From contig JAJRXR010000013.1 in assembly GCA_024276195.1 (NCBI GenBank), forward strand, positions 1-53,679: a DNA stretch of 53,679 nt, given 5' to 3'. Below the pieces are notes generated by a model. The model had not been told where the DNA came from. It worked only from the letters and a program-made list of their open reading frames with translations, and did not search any database. A program made the translations under genes and the position numbers. The DNA is from Planctomycetota bacterium. GTDB lineage: Bacteria; Planctomycetota; Phycisphaerae; Phycisphaerales; UBA1924. Of the stretch, positions 32,759 through 40,753 are shown one piece after another; position 1 is the stretch's first letter, and each line of letters starts with the position of its first letter.

Positions 32759-33307
32759 ATGGGATATGGACACATGATGACGCGACGGGCGGGGCTGGTG
32801 GCGGGGCTGGTCGTGGGGTTGGGTGCAACTCTGGGGTCGGGGTGTGGGAAGAAGGCGTATGTGCGTGACACGACGCCGACGCTTCCGGAGGAGCTGGACC
32901 CGATGCTGGTGCTCTTCGAGGAGGCGCCTGTTGAACAGACGCGGGCGGGTCGGCGCCCGCTGGTGATCTTCGCGCTCTCGGCGGATGACCCTGCGGCGCT
33001 CGAGCAGGTGGCGTTGGTCCGGGAGGCGAAGGCGGGGTTTGAGGACCGGGACATGATGCTTATTGAGGTGTACGAGGTCGGGATATCGAGGCGCGAGGGG
33101 CGCCCGATGAGCCAAGCTTCGGCGGTGGAATGGCACGAGCGGTTCCGGGCGAGCACGTGGCCCGTGGAGGTGGTGCTCGTGGGCAAGGACGGGGGCGTGA
33201 AGCGCCGGTCGGCCGGGTCTGCGGTGATGAGCGAGCTGTTTGAGCAGATCGACCAGATGCCCGTGCGCAAGCGGGAGGTGTACGAGCGGGCGCGGGACGG
33301 GGGCTGA
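32759..33307 (+). CDS. DUF4174-like exported protein, possible lipoprotein
   Basis: 182 residues. An N-terminal hydrophobic signal (about 9-27, LVAGLVVGLGATLGSGC) ends at a cysteine in a non-ideal lipobox (Gly-Ser-Gly-Cys). The C-terminal part (RPLVIFALSADDPA, EDRDMMLIEVYEV, VEVVLVGKDGGVKRRS, ELFEQIDQMPVRKREV) matches the pattern of DUF4174, a thioredoxin-fold-like domain lacking the CxxC pair. Function unknown. Divergent from metG across a repeat-filled gap. ATG 32759 is chosen because of TAGGCT six bases upstream; ATG 32774 or 32777 are alternatives. Confidence 0.75.
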   Translation: MGYGHMMTRRAGLVAGLVVGLGATLGSGCGKKAYVRDTTPTLPEELDPMLVLFEEAPVEQTRAGRRPLVIFALSADDPAALEQVALVREAKAGFEDRDMMLIEVYEVGISRREGRPMSQASAVEWHERFRASTWPVEVVLVGKDGGVKRRSAGSAVMSELFEQIDQMPVRKREVYERARDGG

Positions 33308-33423
33308 GTTCGGATGGTGTTCGGTTTAGATGGGTTTGTGCGGGCGGGGGGGTCTATGCTCGGCGTGAGCGTGGAATAGGCCCGGGCCCGGGGCTGTTGC
33401 CCTCTGTATGAAGGGAAGACTCC

Positions 33424-34038
33424 TTGGATCGCGACAAGTTCGAGCGGCTCGCCCTCGAGCATCTGGACAGTGTCTATCGGATGGCGCTGCATCTGTCGCG
33501 TCGCCCGGAGGAGGCGGACGATCTGGTGCAGGAGGTCTATGCGCGGGCGTTCCGTCCGGGGACGATCGAGCGGTTCGAGGACAAGAGCACCGAGGACGGC
33601 GGGGGTGGGATGCGTTCGTGGTTGTTCACGATCACGCACAACGTGTTCTACACGCGGATCAAGCGGGAGGCGCGCCAGCCGAAGTCGGTGGAGGCGTTCT
33701 ACGCGGAAGAGAGTTCCGAGACGCTCCCGGGCGAATCGCCCCCGGTGTTCGACCGGACGGAGCTGGACTGGGAGCAGGTGGACGGTCGCCTCAAGCTGGC
33801 GATCGAGGAGTTGAAGGACGAGTACCGAGAGGTGCTGATGATGTGGGGTGTTGATGGGCTCAAGTACCGGGAGATCGCGACGATCCTGGAGGTCCCGATC
33901 GGGACGGTGATGAGCCGGTTGCACCGGGCGAGGAAGGTATTGGCGGATCGGCTCCTGGCGGACGCGGGGGCGGTCAGCGACCTGGGGATTGGCGGCGAGG
34001 CGGGCAGGCGGAACGGCGAGCAGGGGAAGTCGGCATGA
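33424..34038 (+). CDS. ECF-type RNA polymerase sigma factor
   Basis: 204 residues from TTG 33424, preceded by AAGGGAAG. Region 2 (LDSVYRMALHLSRRPEEADD, LVQEVYARAF) recognises the -10 and region 4 (KYREIATILEVPIGTVMSRL then HRARKVL) the -35 element. The linker (about 70-110) is longer than in minimal ECF factors. The stop overlaps the start of the next gene, an anti-sigma-like membrane protein. Its regulon is unknown, but the pair probably responds to an envelope signal. Confidence 0.92.
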   Translation: MDRDKFERLALEHLDSVYRMALHLSRRPEEADDLVQEVYARAFRPGTIERFEDKSTEDGGGGMRSWLFTITHNVFYTRIKREARQPKSVEAFYAEESSETLPGESPPVFDRTELDWEQVDGRLKLAIEELKDEYREVLMMWGVDGLKYREIATILEVPIGTVMSRLHRARKVLADRLLADAGAVSDLGIGGEAGRRNGEQGKSA

Positions 34039-35006
34039 CAGACGACATGAACAACACGAACACTGGCGGCGGGGCGGCGATGTCAGACGCGGCGCTGCTG
34101 CGGGCGGCTGCGGACGATGAGCTGACGAGCGAGCAGCGTGATCGCCTCGACCGGCACCTGTCGCGGAGCCTCGAGGGGCACGCGCGGATCCAGTTTGAGC
34201 GGGAGCTTCGCAGCGCGGTGGGGCGTGTGATGGGGGTTCCGACGGCGCCGGCGGCGCTGCGGGCGGGTGTTGAGCGGATTATCGAGAGTGCGCGTGACAG
34301 CGAGCCGACGCCGGAGTTCAAGCCGGCCGAGGCGGTGCGCGAGACGGGCGGCGTCGAGGCGCTGCGCGTGCAGACGCGCTCGCGTTCGTTCTGGGCGAAC
34401 CGCCAGGCGTGGATGGGGGCGCTCGCGGCGGTGCTGGTGGTGGGCGTCGCGTCGGTGCTGGTCTGGCAGGCGGCGAGCCTGGTGGGCGTGCAACTGACGG
34501 ACGACCAGCGGGATTACCGGTCGCGTCTGGTGGGGCATGTGGCCAGCGAGCACCGGCGTGTGATCGACCCGGCGGTCGCGGCGACGAAGCTGTCGGTGCG
34601 CGAGCCGGAGGAGGTTCAGGCGTTCTTCCGCCAGGTGGTCGGATCGACGCCGTCGGTACCGGGGCTGACGGAGGGGACGCCATCGCTGGCGTTTGTGGGC
34701 GCGGGCAACTGCCATGTGCCGGGGTCGGACGGGAGTTCGGCGCACCTGCGGTTTGATGTGATCGGCCCTGACGGGAGCGTGGAGCGGGTGGTGAGTGTGT
34801 TCGTGAAGACGGACAACGGGGAGTTGCCGCTTGAGGCGGGGGTGACGTACGCGATGGATACCAAGGCGTGCGGGGAGTCGGGGACGCGGGTGCTGGTGTG
34901 GTCGAATGGGGGGTTGGTGTACTTTATGGTGGCTGACGCGATCAACGATGGGTGCGTCGCGGTGCTGGAGCATCTGGGCGTGGCTCGCCCCAGCAAGAGC
35001 CTGTAA
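34035..35006 (+). CDS. Anti-sigma factor-like membrane protein
   Basis: 323 residues, ATG 34035 overlapping the sigma-factor stop (ATGA). The N-terminal helical part (about 17-75: LLRAAADDELTSEQRDRLDR, HLSRSLEGHARIQFER) matches an anti-sigma domain, but the zinc motif HxxxCxxC is absent: Ser and Gly/His occupy the cysteine positions. One membrane helix (about 128-150, MGALAAVLVVGVASVLVWQA) separates it from a periplasmic domain of unknown type (about 160-315). The coupling and topology indicate membrane sequestration of the sigma factor, released by an external signal. Confidence 0.82.
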   Translation: MTDDMNNTNTGGGAAMSDAALLRAAADDELTSEQRDRLDRHLSRSLEGHARIQFERELRSAVGRVMGVPTAPAALRAGVERIIESARDSEPTPEFKPAEAVRETGGVEALRVQTRSRSFWANRQAWMGALAAVLVVGVASVLVWQAASLVGVQLTDDQRDYRSRLVGHVASEHRRVIDPAVAATKLSVREPEEVQAFFRQVVGSTPSVPGLTEGTPSLAFVGAGNCHVPGSDGSSAHLRFDVIGPDGSVERVVSVFVKTDNGELPLEAGVTYAMDTKACGESGTRVLVWSNGGLVYFMVADAINDGCVAVLEHLGVARPSKSL

Positions 35007-35211
35007 GGGCGGGCGCCGGCTTTGGTGGTTGGGGATCCCTGGGGGCGGGGCGGAATCGAACGCACAACGGCGGGTTTGAGGCGTAGAAGTGGGGCCAGCG
35101 GCGTGGCGCCGGGTCCATCGGGTGTTATCGAGCGCGCACGGGGCGGCTTTGTGCGATCCGGCGCTCCGAGGGGCCGAATATCATTGTCGCCAGGATGATG
35201 AGGAGGCGGTC

Positions 35212-36906
35212 ATGAGCGGACGAGCATGTGTGATGGGGTTGGTTGCGGGTCTGGCCCTGGGGCTGGGTTCTCCGGCGCTGGGGCAGAACGCGCTGGGGAC
35301 GGGTCGGGGGCTGGACCAGCGGCTCGACGCGCGGGGGCCTCGGGCGTTGTGGGCTGGGAGCGTGCCCGGGCAGTCTGTGCAGGGCACGGGGCGGCTGCTG
35401 GACAACAGCTTGTACGCGGGGAGCCGGTACAACGACGCGGGGATCTCGCGCGACCCGATGCGCGAGTTCGCGTTCCGGCGTTCGATCGTGACGGGCAACG
35501 CGCCGGGGGGGCTGTCGTTCCGGGGTGATGTGGGGTACACGGAGCCGAGGGCGTTCCGGGCGGACCTGGGCTCGAACGATCTGTTCGCGTTCCGGCGTGA
35601 TTCATTGTATTCGGGGCTGGTGGGGCAGGGGATCCGTGGGACGGAGGCGTTGCAGTATCAGATGGCGATGACGACGGGGTCAACGCCGCCGCCGAATCTG
35701 GTGGGGAGCATCGTGGTGCCGCGATCGTTCACGCCCGAGCCGGTGTCGGTGATTGCGGCAAGGCGGATCGACACGGGGCGGATCGACACGAGTGAGCCGT
35801 TGCACAGGGCGGACCCGTCGGACGGGGCAGAGAGCGGGTCGTTGCTGGGGACGCTGCGTTCGTCGGCGGCGTATTCGACGAGCATGAGCCTGCAGCCGTT
35901 GATGGTGAACAAGCTGGACACGCCGGAAGGGGCGGCGGACATCGCGATCACGGCATCGCCTCTGCGGGGCGTGCGGTTGTCTCCGGTGCCGGATGAATCA
36001 GAGGACACACGCGAGGATCTGCGTGTGGACACGAGCGTGCCCGGGACGGGGTTTGAGGCGGGCGGGCGTGTGGAGACGGCGCACGACGTGGTGATGCGCC
36101 AGCTCGAAGAGGCGGCGACGCCCGACGAAAGCGGGGCGGAAACGGAGGCGGCGCAGACGTGGTCGGAACGCCTTGAGGAGCTGCGCCTGAAGGTTATTCA
36201 GGGGACGGAGCCGGGCGAGGGCGATGCGGGCGACGAAGGCGCCAAGCCGGGCGAGCTGCCCAAGGATCTGCAGGATCTCGAGCGGATGGGGACGTTCGAC
36301 GAGGAAACGATCGATCTGATGCGCCGCGCGCGAGAGCCGGTCAAGCGGTTGGTGATGCCGGGCGAGGGGGGGCAGCGAGATATTTTCCGCGAGCACATGG
36401 AGGCCGGGCAGCGGCTGCTGACGCGCGAGCGGTTCTTCGACGCGGAGGAGCGGTTCACACGGGCGCTGGCGATGCGTCCGGGGGACGTGACGGCGCAGGT
36501 GGGGCGGATCCACTCGCAGCTTGGCGCCGGGATGTACCTGTCGGCGTCGATGAACCTGCGCGTGCTGATGATCCAGCACCCGGAGCTGATCGCGATGCGG
36601 TTTGATGAGACGCTGCTGCCGGGCGATGAGCGCCGCGAGCGGATCATGACGGCGCTGCGTACAAAGATCGGGATCGGGGGCGAGGCGGGGTCGGTGCGCG
36701 AGGGCGACGCGCAGCTGCGCCGGGAGGCGGGGCTGCTGCTGGCGTACCTCGGGCGTCAGACGGGCGACCGTGACGCGGTGCGCGACGGGCTGTCGGCGAT
36801 CCGGAAGGTGAACGATGAGTTCGAGGGCGACGAGAACCAGGCTACGGAGCGTCGTCTGCTCGAGCTGCTCGAGCGTGTGTGGCTCTCACCCGAGACGGAT
36901 GGATGA
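35212..36906 (+). CDS. Secreted TPR-containing protein coupled to a SpoIIE-type phosphatase
   Basis: 564 residues from ATG 35212, preceded by AGGAGGCGG. A signal peptide (about 1-25, ending ALGQ) leads to a long, largely unstructured segment with repeated RxF/FRR motifs (about 60-260), then an acidic linker and a C-terminal tetratricopeptide-like region (HMEAGQRLLTRERFFDAEER, RALAMRPGDVTAQVGRIH). Such proteins act as periplasmic scaffolds. Function unknown. Its stop overlaps the phosphatase start (ATGA), so the exported protein and the cytoplasmic phosphatase are made together. Confidence 0.75.
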   Translation: MSGRACVMGLVAGLALGLGSPALGQNALGTGRGLDQRLDARGPRALWAGSVPGQSVQGTGRLLDNSLYAGSRYNDAGISRDPMREFAFRRSIVTGNAPGGLSFRGDVGYTEPRAFRADLGSNDLFAFRRDSLYSGLVGQGIRGTEALQYQMAMTTGSTPPPNLVGSIVVPRSFTPEPVSVIAARRIDTGRIDTSEPLHRADPSDGAESGSLLGTLRSSAAYSTSMSLQPLMVNKLDTPEGAADIAITASPLRGVRLSPVPDESEDTREDLRVDTSVPGTGFEAGGRVETAHDVVMRQLEEAATPDESGAETEAAQTWSERLEELRLKVIQGTEPGEGDAGDEGAKPGELPKDLQDLERMGTFDEETIDLMRRAREPVKRLVMPGEGGQRDIFREHMEAGQRLLTRERFFDAEERFTRALAMRPGDVTAQVGRIHSQLGAGMYLSASMNLRVLMIQHPELIAMRFDETLLPGDERRERIMTALRTKIGIGGEAGSVREGDAQLRREAGLLLAYLGRQTGDRDAVRDGLSAIRKVNDEFEGDENQATERRLLELLERVWLSPETDG

Positions 36907-38585
36907 GCACAGACGGGGGCGCGGGACGGCGGAGGCGAGTCTCGATCCGCGACTACATCACGGATGGATCACTCGCGGCGCTGTGCGCCGAGCTGGCGTC
37001 GCTGACGGGCAGCGAGATTACGCTGCGCGATGAGCGGGGCGAGCTGATCGAATCGGCGGGCGCGGGGCGTCTGGTCGCTGCGGGGGCGGCGCGCGAGGGC
37101 GAGGTCGAGGTTCCGCTGCTGGTCGAGGGGGCGCGGATCGGGTCGATCGTGATGAGGGGCGGGCCTGCTGATGATGAGGCGTATGTGCATACGCGGTCGA
37201 TTTTGTCGCTGCTGGGTCGGGCGGCGAGCGAGCTGTGCGCCGATGTGTCGGAGCTGCGTGGGCGGGTGAAGGAGCTGGGTGTCCTTGAGCGGCTGAGCAG
37301 TTTGCTGGTGGGCGGGGGCGATCCTGAGGACGTGCTGCGCGAGTCGTTCGAGTCGGCGTTGGATGTGCTGGGGCTGGACGCGGGGTCGTTGGTGCTTTTG
37401 CCGGAGGACGCAGACGGGATCGCGCGGTCGAACGACGAGTCGGAGCTGGAGGTCAAGGCGAGCAGGGGGTTGAGCGAGGGGTGGCTTTCGAGCGGGGCGC
37501 CGTTGAGCAGGGAGCGGGTGTTCGATCGCCAGGCGCTCGATGGGGAGGTTGTGGTTTCGGAGGATCTGCTGGCGGACCCGCGGGTGGTCGAGCCGGGGCG
37601 GTGTGTGGAGGAGAACCTGCGGAGCTTTATCGGGGCGGGGCTGGTGGTGCGCGGGAGGCCGATCGGGGTGATGCGGTTGTATTCGAGGACGGTGCGTGCG
37701 TTCTCGGAGGCGGACCGGAGGCTGCTGCGTTCGATCGGGCAGCAGGGAGCGGCGGCGGTGGAGCAGGCGCGGTTGGTCGAGGCGCGGGCGCGCGAGCGGC
37801 GCGTCAAGCGTCAGCTGCAGCTTGCGGGGGCGGTGCAGGCGCGGATGCTGCCGACGAAGCTGCCGACGCTTTCTGGGCTGGATATCGCGGCGCGGTGCGA
37901 GCCGAGCTCGGACCTGGGAGGCGATTTTTTCGACGTGTTCGAGCTGGGCGGGCGGGTGGTGGTGCTGATCGGGGACGTGGTGGGCAAGGGGATCGCGGCG
38001 GCGCTGCTGATGAGCGCGGTGCGGGCGACGCTGCGGGCGTATCTGGAGCGGGTGGATGATCTGTCGCGTGTGATGTCGATGGCCAACGAGGCGTTGTGCC
38101 GGGATTCGTTGCCCAACGAGTTCGCGACGGTGTGGCTGGGGCTGATCAACCCGGAGACCGGGGAGCTGACGTACTGCTCGGCGGGGCATGACCCGCCCTT
38201 TGTTGTGCGGGATGTTGCGACGGGCTCGCCCAGGCTCGAGGAGCTGCCCGGCGATGGGCTGGTGCTTGGGGTGCTCGGGGGCGAGGTGTACCCGGCCCGG
38301 ACGGTGCGGCTGCGTGAGGGCGACGTGGTGTTCGCGTACACGGACGGCGTGACGGACGCGGCGAGCTTTGACCGGAAGCGGTTCGGGCGGGCGCGGTTGC
38401 ACGCGGGGGTGCTCGAGCTGCTCGGGCGCGATGCGGGGGCGTCGGCTTCGAGGGTGCTGGACCAGACGATGTGGCATGTGCGCGCGTTCTCGGGCCTTGC
38501 CGAGCGGGCGGACGATGAGACAGCGGTGGTGGTCCGCGTTGGGGCTGGGTTTGGGGCGGGAACGCCTGTGCCGGTCTCAGAGTGA
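36903..38585 (+). CDS. PocR/GAF-domain SpoIIE-type (PP2C) serine phosphatase, RsbU-like
   Basis: 560 residues from ATG 36903. An N-terminal PocR-like sensory segment (about 12-95), a GAF domain (about 130-300), then a SpoIIE/PP2C phosphatase domain: SSDLGGDFFDVF, VVVLIGDVVGKGIAAALLMS, YCSAGHDPPFVV, VFAYTDGVTDA and DDETAVVV. The metal-binding aspartates are all present. Enzymes of this type dephosphorylate anti-sigma-factor antagonists in partner-switching pathways, so it probably links a small-molecule or surface signal to gene expression. No kinase or STAS partner lies nearby. Coupled by ATGA overlap to the TPR protein. Confidence 0.9.
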   Translation: MSTDGGAGRRRRVSIRDYITDGSLAALCAELASLTGSEITLRDERGELIESAGAGRLVAAGAAREGEVEVPLLVEGARIGSIVMRGGPADDEAYVHTRSILSLLGRAASELCADVSELRGRVKELGVLERLSSLLVGGGDPEDVLRESFESALDVLGLDAGSLVLLPEDADGIARSNDESELEVKASRGLSEGWLSSGAPLSRERVFDRQALDGEVVVSEDLLADPRVVEPGRCVEENLRSFIGAGLVVRGRPIGVMRLYSRTVRAFSEADRRLLRSIGQQGAAAVEQARLVEARARERRVKRQLQLAGAVQARMLPTKLPTLSGLDIAARCEPSSDLGGDFFDVFELGGRVVVLIGDVVGKGIAAALLMSAVRATLRAYLERVDDLSRVMSMANEALCRDSLPNEFATVWLGLINPETGELTYCSAGHDPPFVVRDVATGSPRLEELPGDGLVLGVLGGEVYPARTVRLREGDVVFAYTDGVTDAASFDRKRFGRARLHAGVLELLGRDAGASASRVLDQTMWHVRAFSGLAERADDETAVVVRVGAGFGAGTPVPVSE

Positions 38586-38607
38586 GCGCGGCGTGGTCAG
38601 GCGATGC

Positions 38608-38883
38608 TCAGGCGGCGTGGGGGCCTTCGTCGGACTCTGACGCGGGGAAGGGCAGGGTGTCGATCAGCTCTTCGAGCTCGCTGATGCCGCGCTGGATGTC
38701 GCTCAGGGCGGCCTCGGCGTCGGTGGCGGCGTCCTCGGTCTCGGGCTGGGCAGAGCCCCGGGAGATCGAGTTTCTGACAGATCGGCGGTCGTCGCTCCGT
38801 CCGGGGATCCGGTCCCGTGGGAACGGGATCGGGGCGGGGGCTTCGTCTTCTGGGTTGTCGTCGTGGTGCAGACGCAGACGCAT
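38608..38883 (-). CDS. Small acidic hypothetical protein
   Basis: 91 residues from ATG 38883, preceded by a perfect GAGGAGGT seven bases upstream, the strongest Shine-Dalgarno in the window. Sequence begins MRLRLHHDDNPEDEAPAPIP and ends with a predicted helix DAEAALSDIQRGISELEELI. No known family, signal or membrane segment. Its stop lies 23 bases from the convergent phosphatase stop. The initiation signal makes it a real gene despite its small size. Confidence 0.72.
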   Translation of the reverse strand: MRLRLHHDDNPEDEAPAPIPFPRDRIPGRSDDRRSVRNSISRGSAQPETEDAATDAEAALSDIQRGISELEELIDTLPFPASESDEGPHAA

Positions 38884-39094
38884 GGCGGACACCTCCTCAC
38901 GGGGCGACGGACCCACTGAAATCGGCGAGTTGAGCGCGGGAGTTCAAGCGGCGCAGAACTTGCCGAGGCGTTGGGCATTCGGACCACACCAGGCCGGTTT
39001 TGGCGCGGTTCTCGGACGTCCCGTCGTCGTTATCGGGCGGGTGACGGCGTGAGCTTGAGCGGGAGGAAGGCGGGGGTGTTTGGATGGAAAGGCG

Positions 39095-39221
39095 GTACGC
39101 GGAGGGCGCGAAGGGGGGCGGAGGACGCGGAGTTTTTGAGCCGGGTTCAGACCCAGGATCTCCTCACCACCCCATCTGTATCTCTCCGCGTTCTCTGCGA
39201 TCCTTCGCGCCCTCCGCGTAC
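39095..39221. repeat. Imperfect inverted repeat of the gcggagggcgcgaagg type
   Basis: Perfect 20-base arms (39095-39114 and 39202-39221) and a second matching pair (39125-39132 and 39184-39191) separated by unmatched bases. A repeat with this text is common between genes in several bacterial groups. Together with the hairpin at 39254-39343 it fills a 499-base region (38884-39382) in which I see no gene. Confidence 0.85.
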
Positions 39222-39253
39222 GCATTTTTACGCGATCCCGAGAGAAGATCCTG

Positions 39254-39343
39254 CGCATAAAGCCCAAAGCGTCAGCGCCGGGTTTCTTTCGTCACGCTTT
39301 CGCGCCAGAAGAAACCCGGCGCTGACGCTTTGGGCTTTATGCG
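39254..39343. repeat. Inverted repeat with 35-bp perfect arms downstream of plsY
   Basis: Arms 39254-39288 and 39309-39343 are exact complements with a 20-base loop. It lies 39 bases past the plsY stop on the leftward strand. The longest perfect palindrome in the window. No T tract on either side, so it is more likely a mobile palindromic unit or mRNA-stabilising hairpin than a standard terminator. Confidence 0.92.
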
Positions 39344-39382
39344 ACGCGGGCGGGCGCTCACGGGAGCGAAAGGACACCGGGC

Positions 39383-40063
39383 TCAGGCGGCGTCGGGGGG
39401 GTCGGCTTTGGGTGAGCCGATCTTGTGCTCTTCGCCCGCGAGCAGGCGTCGGGCGTTGGAGCGGTGGCGGATGAGCACGAGTGCTGCGAGGAGGAGGCTG
39501 ACACTCAGGAAGGGCAGGGCGTCGGCGGGGCGGGCGCCGGTGAGCACGTCCCAGAGCGCGAGGGTGACGGCCAGCGGCAGCGCGAGAGCGGCGGCGATCG
39601 AGGCGAGCGAGACGTAACGCCAGATGGCGAAAGTCAGACCCCAGACGATGGCGCTGGCCCCTGCGGCGAGGGAGAGGATGGGGAAGACACCGAGCAGGGC
39701 GCCGAGCCCGGTCGCGACGCCCTTGCCGCCCTTGAAGCCAAGGAAGGGGCTGAACATGTGCCCGAGGACGGCGGCGCTCATGACCGCGACCCAGAGCCAG
39801 GCGTCGGCCTGGGCGATGTCGCGCTGGCCCGCGACGCCGGCGATGAGGCCTGCGGCGAGGGTGGGGATGAGGCCCTTGAGCATGTCGAGGGAGAAGCAGA
39901 GGAGGAAGAAGCGGAAGCCGAGGACGCGACCGACGTTGGTGGCGCCGGGGTTGCCCGAGCCCTGGGCGCGGATGTCGATGCCCTTGGCGCGGGCGATGAG
40001 GACGCCGAAGGGGATGGAGCCGGCGAGGTAGGCGAGAGGGATGGAGAGGAGAAAGGGGAGCAT
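39383..40063 (-). CDS. plsY: Acyl-phosphate:glycerol-3-phosphate acyltransferase
   Basis: 226 residues from ATG 40063. Multi-pass membrane enzyme with the three conserved PlsY motifs: GSIPFGVLIAR near the N-terminus, GSGNPGATNVGRVLG, and GHMFSPFLGFKGGKGVATGLG. It acylates glycerol-3-phosphate using acyl-phosphate, the first committed step of phospholipid synthesis. TACCCT lies six bases before the ATG and no Shine-Dalgarno is visible. The longer open frame upstream runs into a hairpin. C-terminal tail (HKIGSPKADPPDAA) is extra. The acyl-phosphate synthase plsX is not in the window. Confidence 0.94.
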   Translation of the reverse strand: MLPFLLSIPLAYLAGSIPFGVLIARAKGIDIRAQGSGNPGATNVGRVLGFRFFLLCFSLDMLKGLIPTLAAGLIAGVAGQRDIAQADAWLWVAVMSAAVLGHMFSPFLGFKGGKGVATGLGALLGVFPILSLAAGASAIVWGLTFAIWRYVSLASIAAALALPLAVTLALWDVLTGARPADALPFLSVSLLLAALVLIRHRSNARRLLAGEEHKIGSPKADPPDAA

Positions 40064-40069
40064 GGGGGG

Positions 40070-40075
40070 AGGGTA
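40070..40075 (-). promoter_or_regulatory. -10-like TACCCT six bases before plsY
   Basis: TACCCT, six C residues, ATG 40063 on the minus strand. The large palindrome at 40094-40159 begins 18 bases upstream, over the -35 position. Confidence 0.35.
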
Positions 40076-40093
40076 TGGGAGCGGAGGGTGGCA

Positions 40094-40159
40094 CGACTCG
40101 CCGTCTTCGGCGCAGTCGTGTTCGCTCAAACCCACGACTGCGCCGAAGACGGCGAGTCG
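40094..40159. repeat. Inverted repeat with 27-bp perfect arms between zinc-ribbon gene and plsY
   Basis: Arms 40094-40120 and 40133-40159 are exact complements with a 12-base loop. It lies 12 bases past the stop of the upstream leftward gene and just before the plsY start region, so it can separate the two transcription units. Confidence 0.92.
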
Positions 40160-40171
40160 CGGCGCCCGTAT

Positions 40172-40615
40172 TTAGTAGCGGTCTTGGCGGGAGACGAGGG
40201 GGCCGCATTTGTGGCGGAACAAGGCTTTCCAGGCGACGGGGAGATCAAGGTACCGCACATCGAACGCGCATTCGGGGCAGCATTCGGGCTCCACGAGACC
40301 CGAGAGGTCGAACAGGCAATGGGGGCAGGCGGAGTAGTTTGCTTGGCGAACCTGCTTTGCAAAGGATCGGAGGCGGATCACAAGGCCGATTGAGAATGCC
40401 AGAAATCCCGCGATGCCGACGATAGCGAAAGGCATCCCAGCGCGTCTGAATGAGCTTTCAAGGAATAGAACAATCACCATTCCAGCGAAGGCGGCAAACG
40501 GGATTGTGAGAAATATAAAGACTGCAAGTGAGATGGAGACAAGCCGAAACGCTTTCGGCTCACGCTCGAGCGTTGTGAGCATCATCCCGATTTCAGTGGA
40601 TGTTGTTTGCGTCAC
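40172..40615 (-). CDS. Membrane protein with C-terminal zinc ribbon (paralogue 1)
   Basis: 147 residues from GTG 40615, preceded by AAGGAG at eight bases. Two membrane helices (about 25-50 and 62-82) precede a zinc ribbon: CPHC ... CCPEC, with the conserved string FDLSGL and CAFDVRYLD. The tail KALFRHKCGPLVSRQDRY differs from its paralogue. It is a tandem relative of the gene at 40754-41179; the two share the whole ribbon region. Its start overlaps (GTGA) the stop of a decayed tmk fragment, exactly as expected if a tmk-zinc ribbon unit was duplicated. It is visibly less GC-rich than its neighbours. Confidence 0.75.
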   Translation of the reverse strand: MTQTTSTEIGMMLTTLEREPKAFRLVSISLAVFIFLTIPFAAFAGMVIVLFLESSFRRAGMPFAIVGIAGFLAFSIGLVIRLRSFAKQVRQANYSACPHCLFDLSGLVEPECCPECAFDVRYLDLPVAWKALFRHKCGPLVSRQDRY

Positions 40616-40737
40616 GCGAGTTGCTCCTTGAGCCAGCACACATGTTGTTGGAACAATATGTCCTCACCTTTGCTCGCGATGATGTGGAGGTGGTGTTCAG
40701 GGGTGCGCTGGATCTCAGTAGCCTTCCTGGTTTGTTC
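40612..40737 (-). pseudogene. Degenerate copy of the 3' end of tmk
   Basis: Read leftward and ending TGA at 40612-40614, about 41 codons give EIQRTPEHHLHIIASKGEDI then LFQQHVCWLKEQLA. The intact tmk at 41167-41883 ends DPEHHLRIDASKGEDEVFEQ then LVNGLERCLG. DNA alignment also holds (shared gtcctc, ttgctcgc blocks). No start, P-loop or upstream part remains. It starts right after the paralogue-2 stop, so the piece is what remains of a duplicated tmk-zinc ribbon segment. Confidence 0.8.
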
Positions 40738-40753
40738 GGCGCTTGCCGAGGGT

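Noticed and set aside
33308-33423. Small gene before the sigma factor
   Set aside because: No frame of protein-like composition; a TATGCT string suggests a promoter region.
35040-35085. tRNA-like string (gaatcgaac on the plus strand, T-loop-like on the minus strand)
   Set aside because: The T stem does not pair and no acceptor or anticodon stem can be formed.
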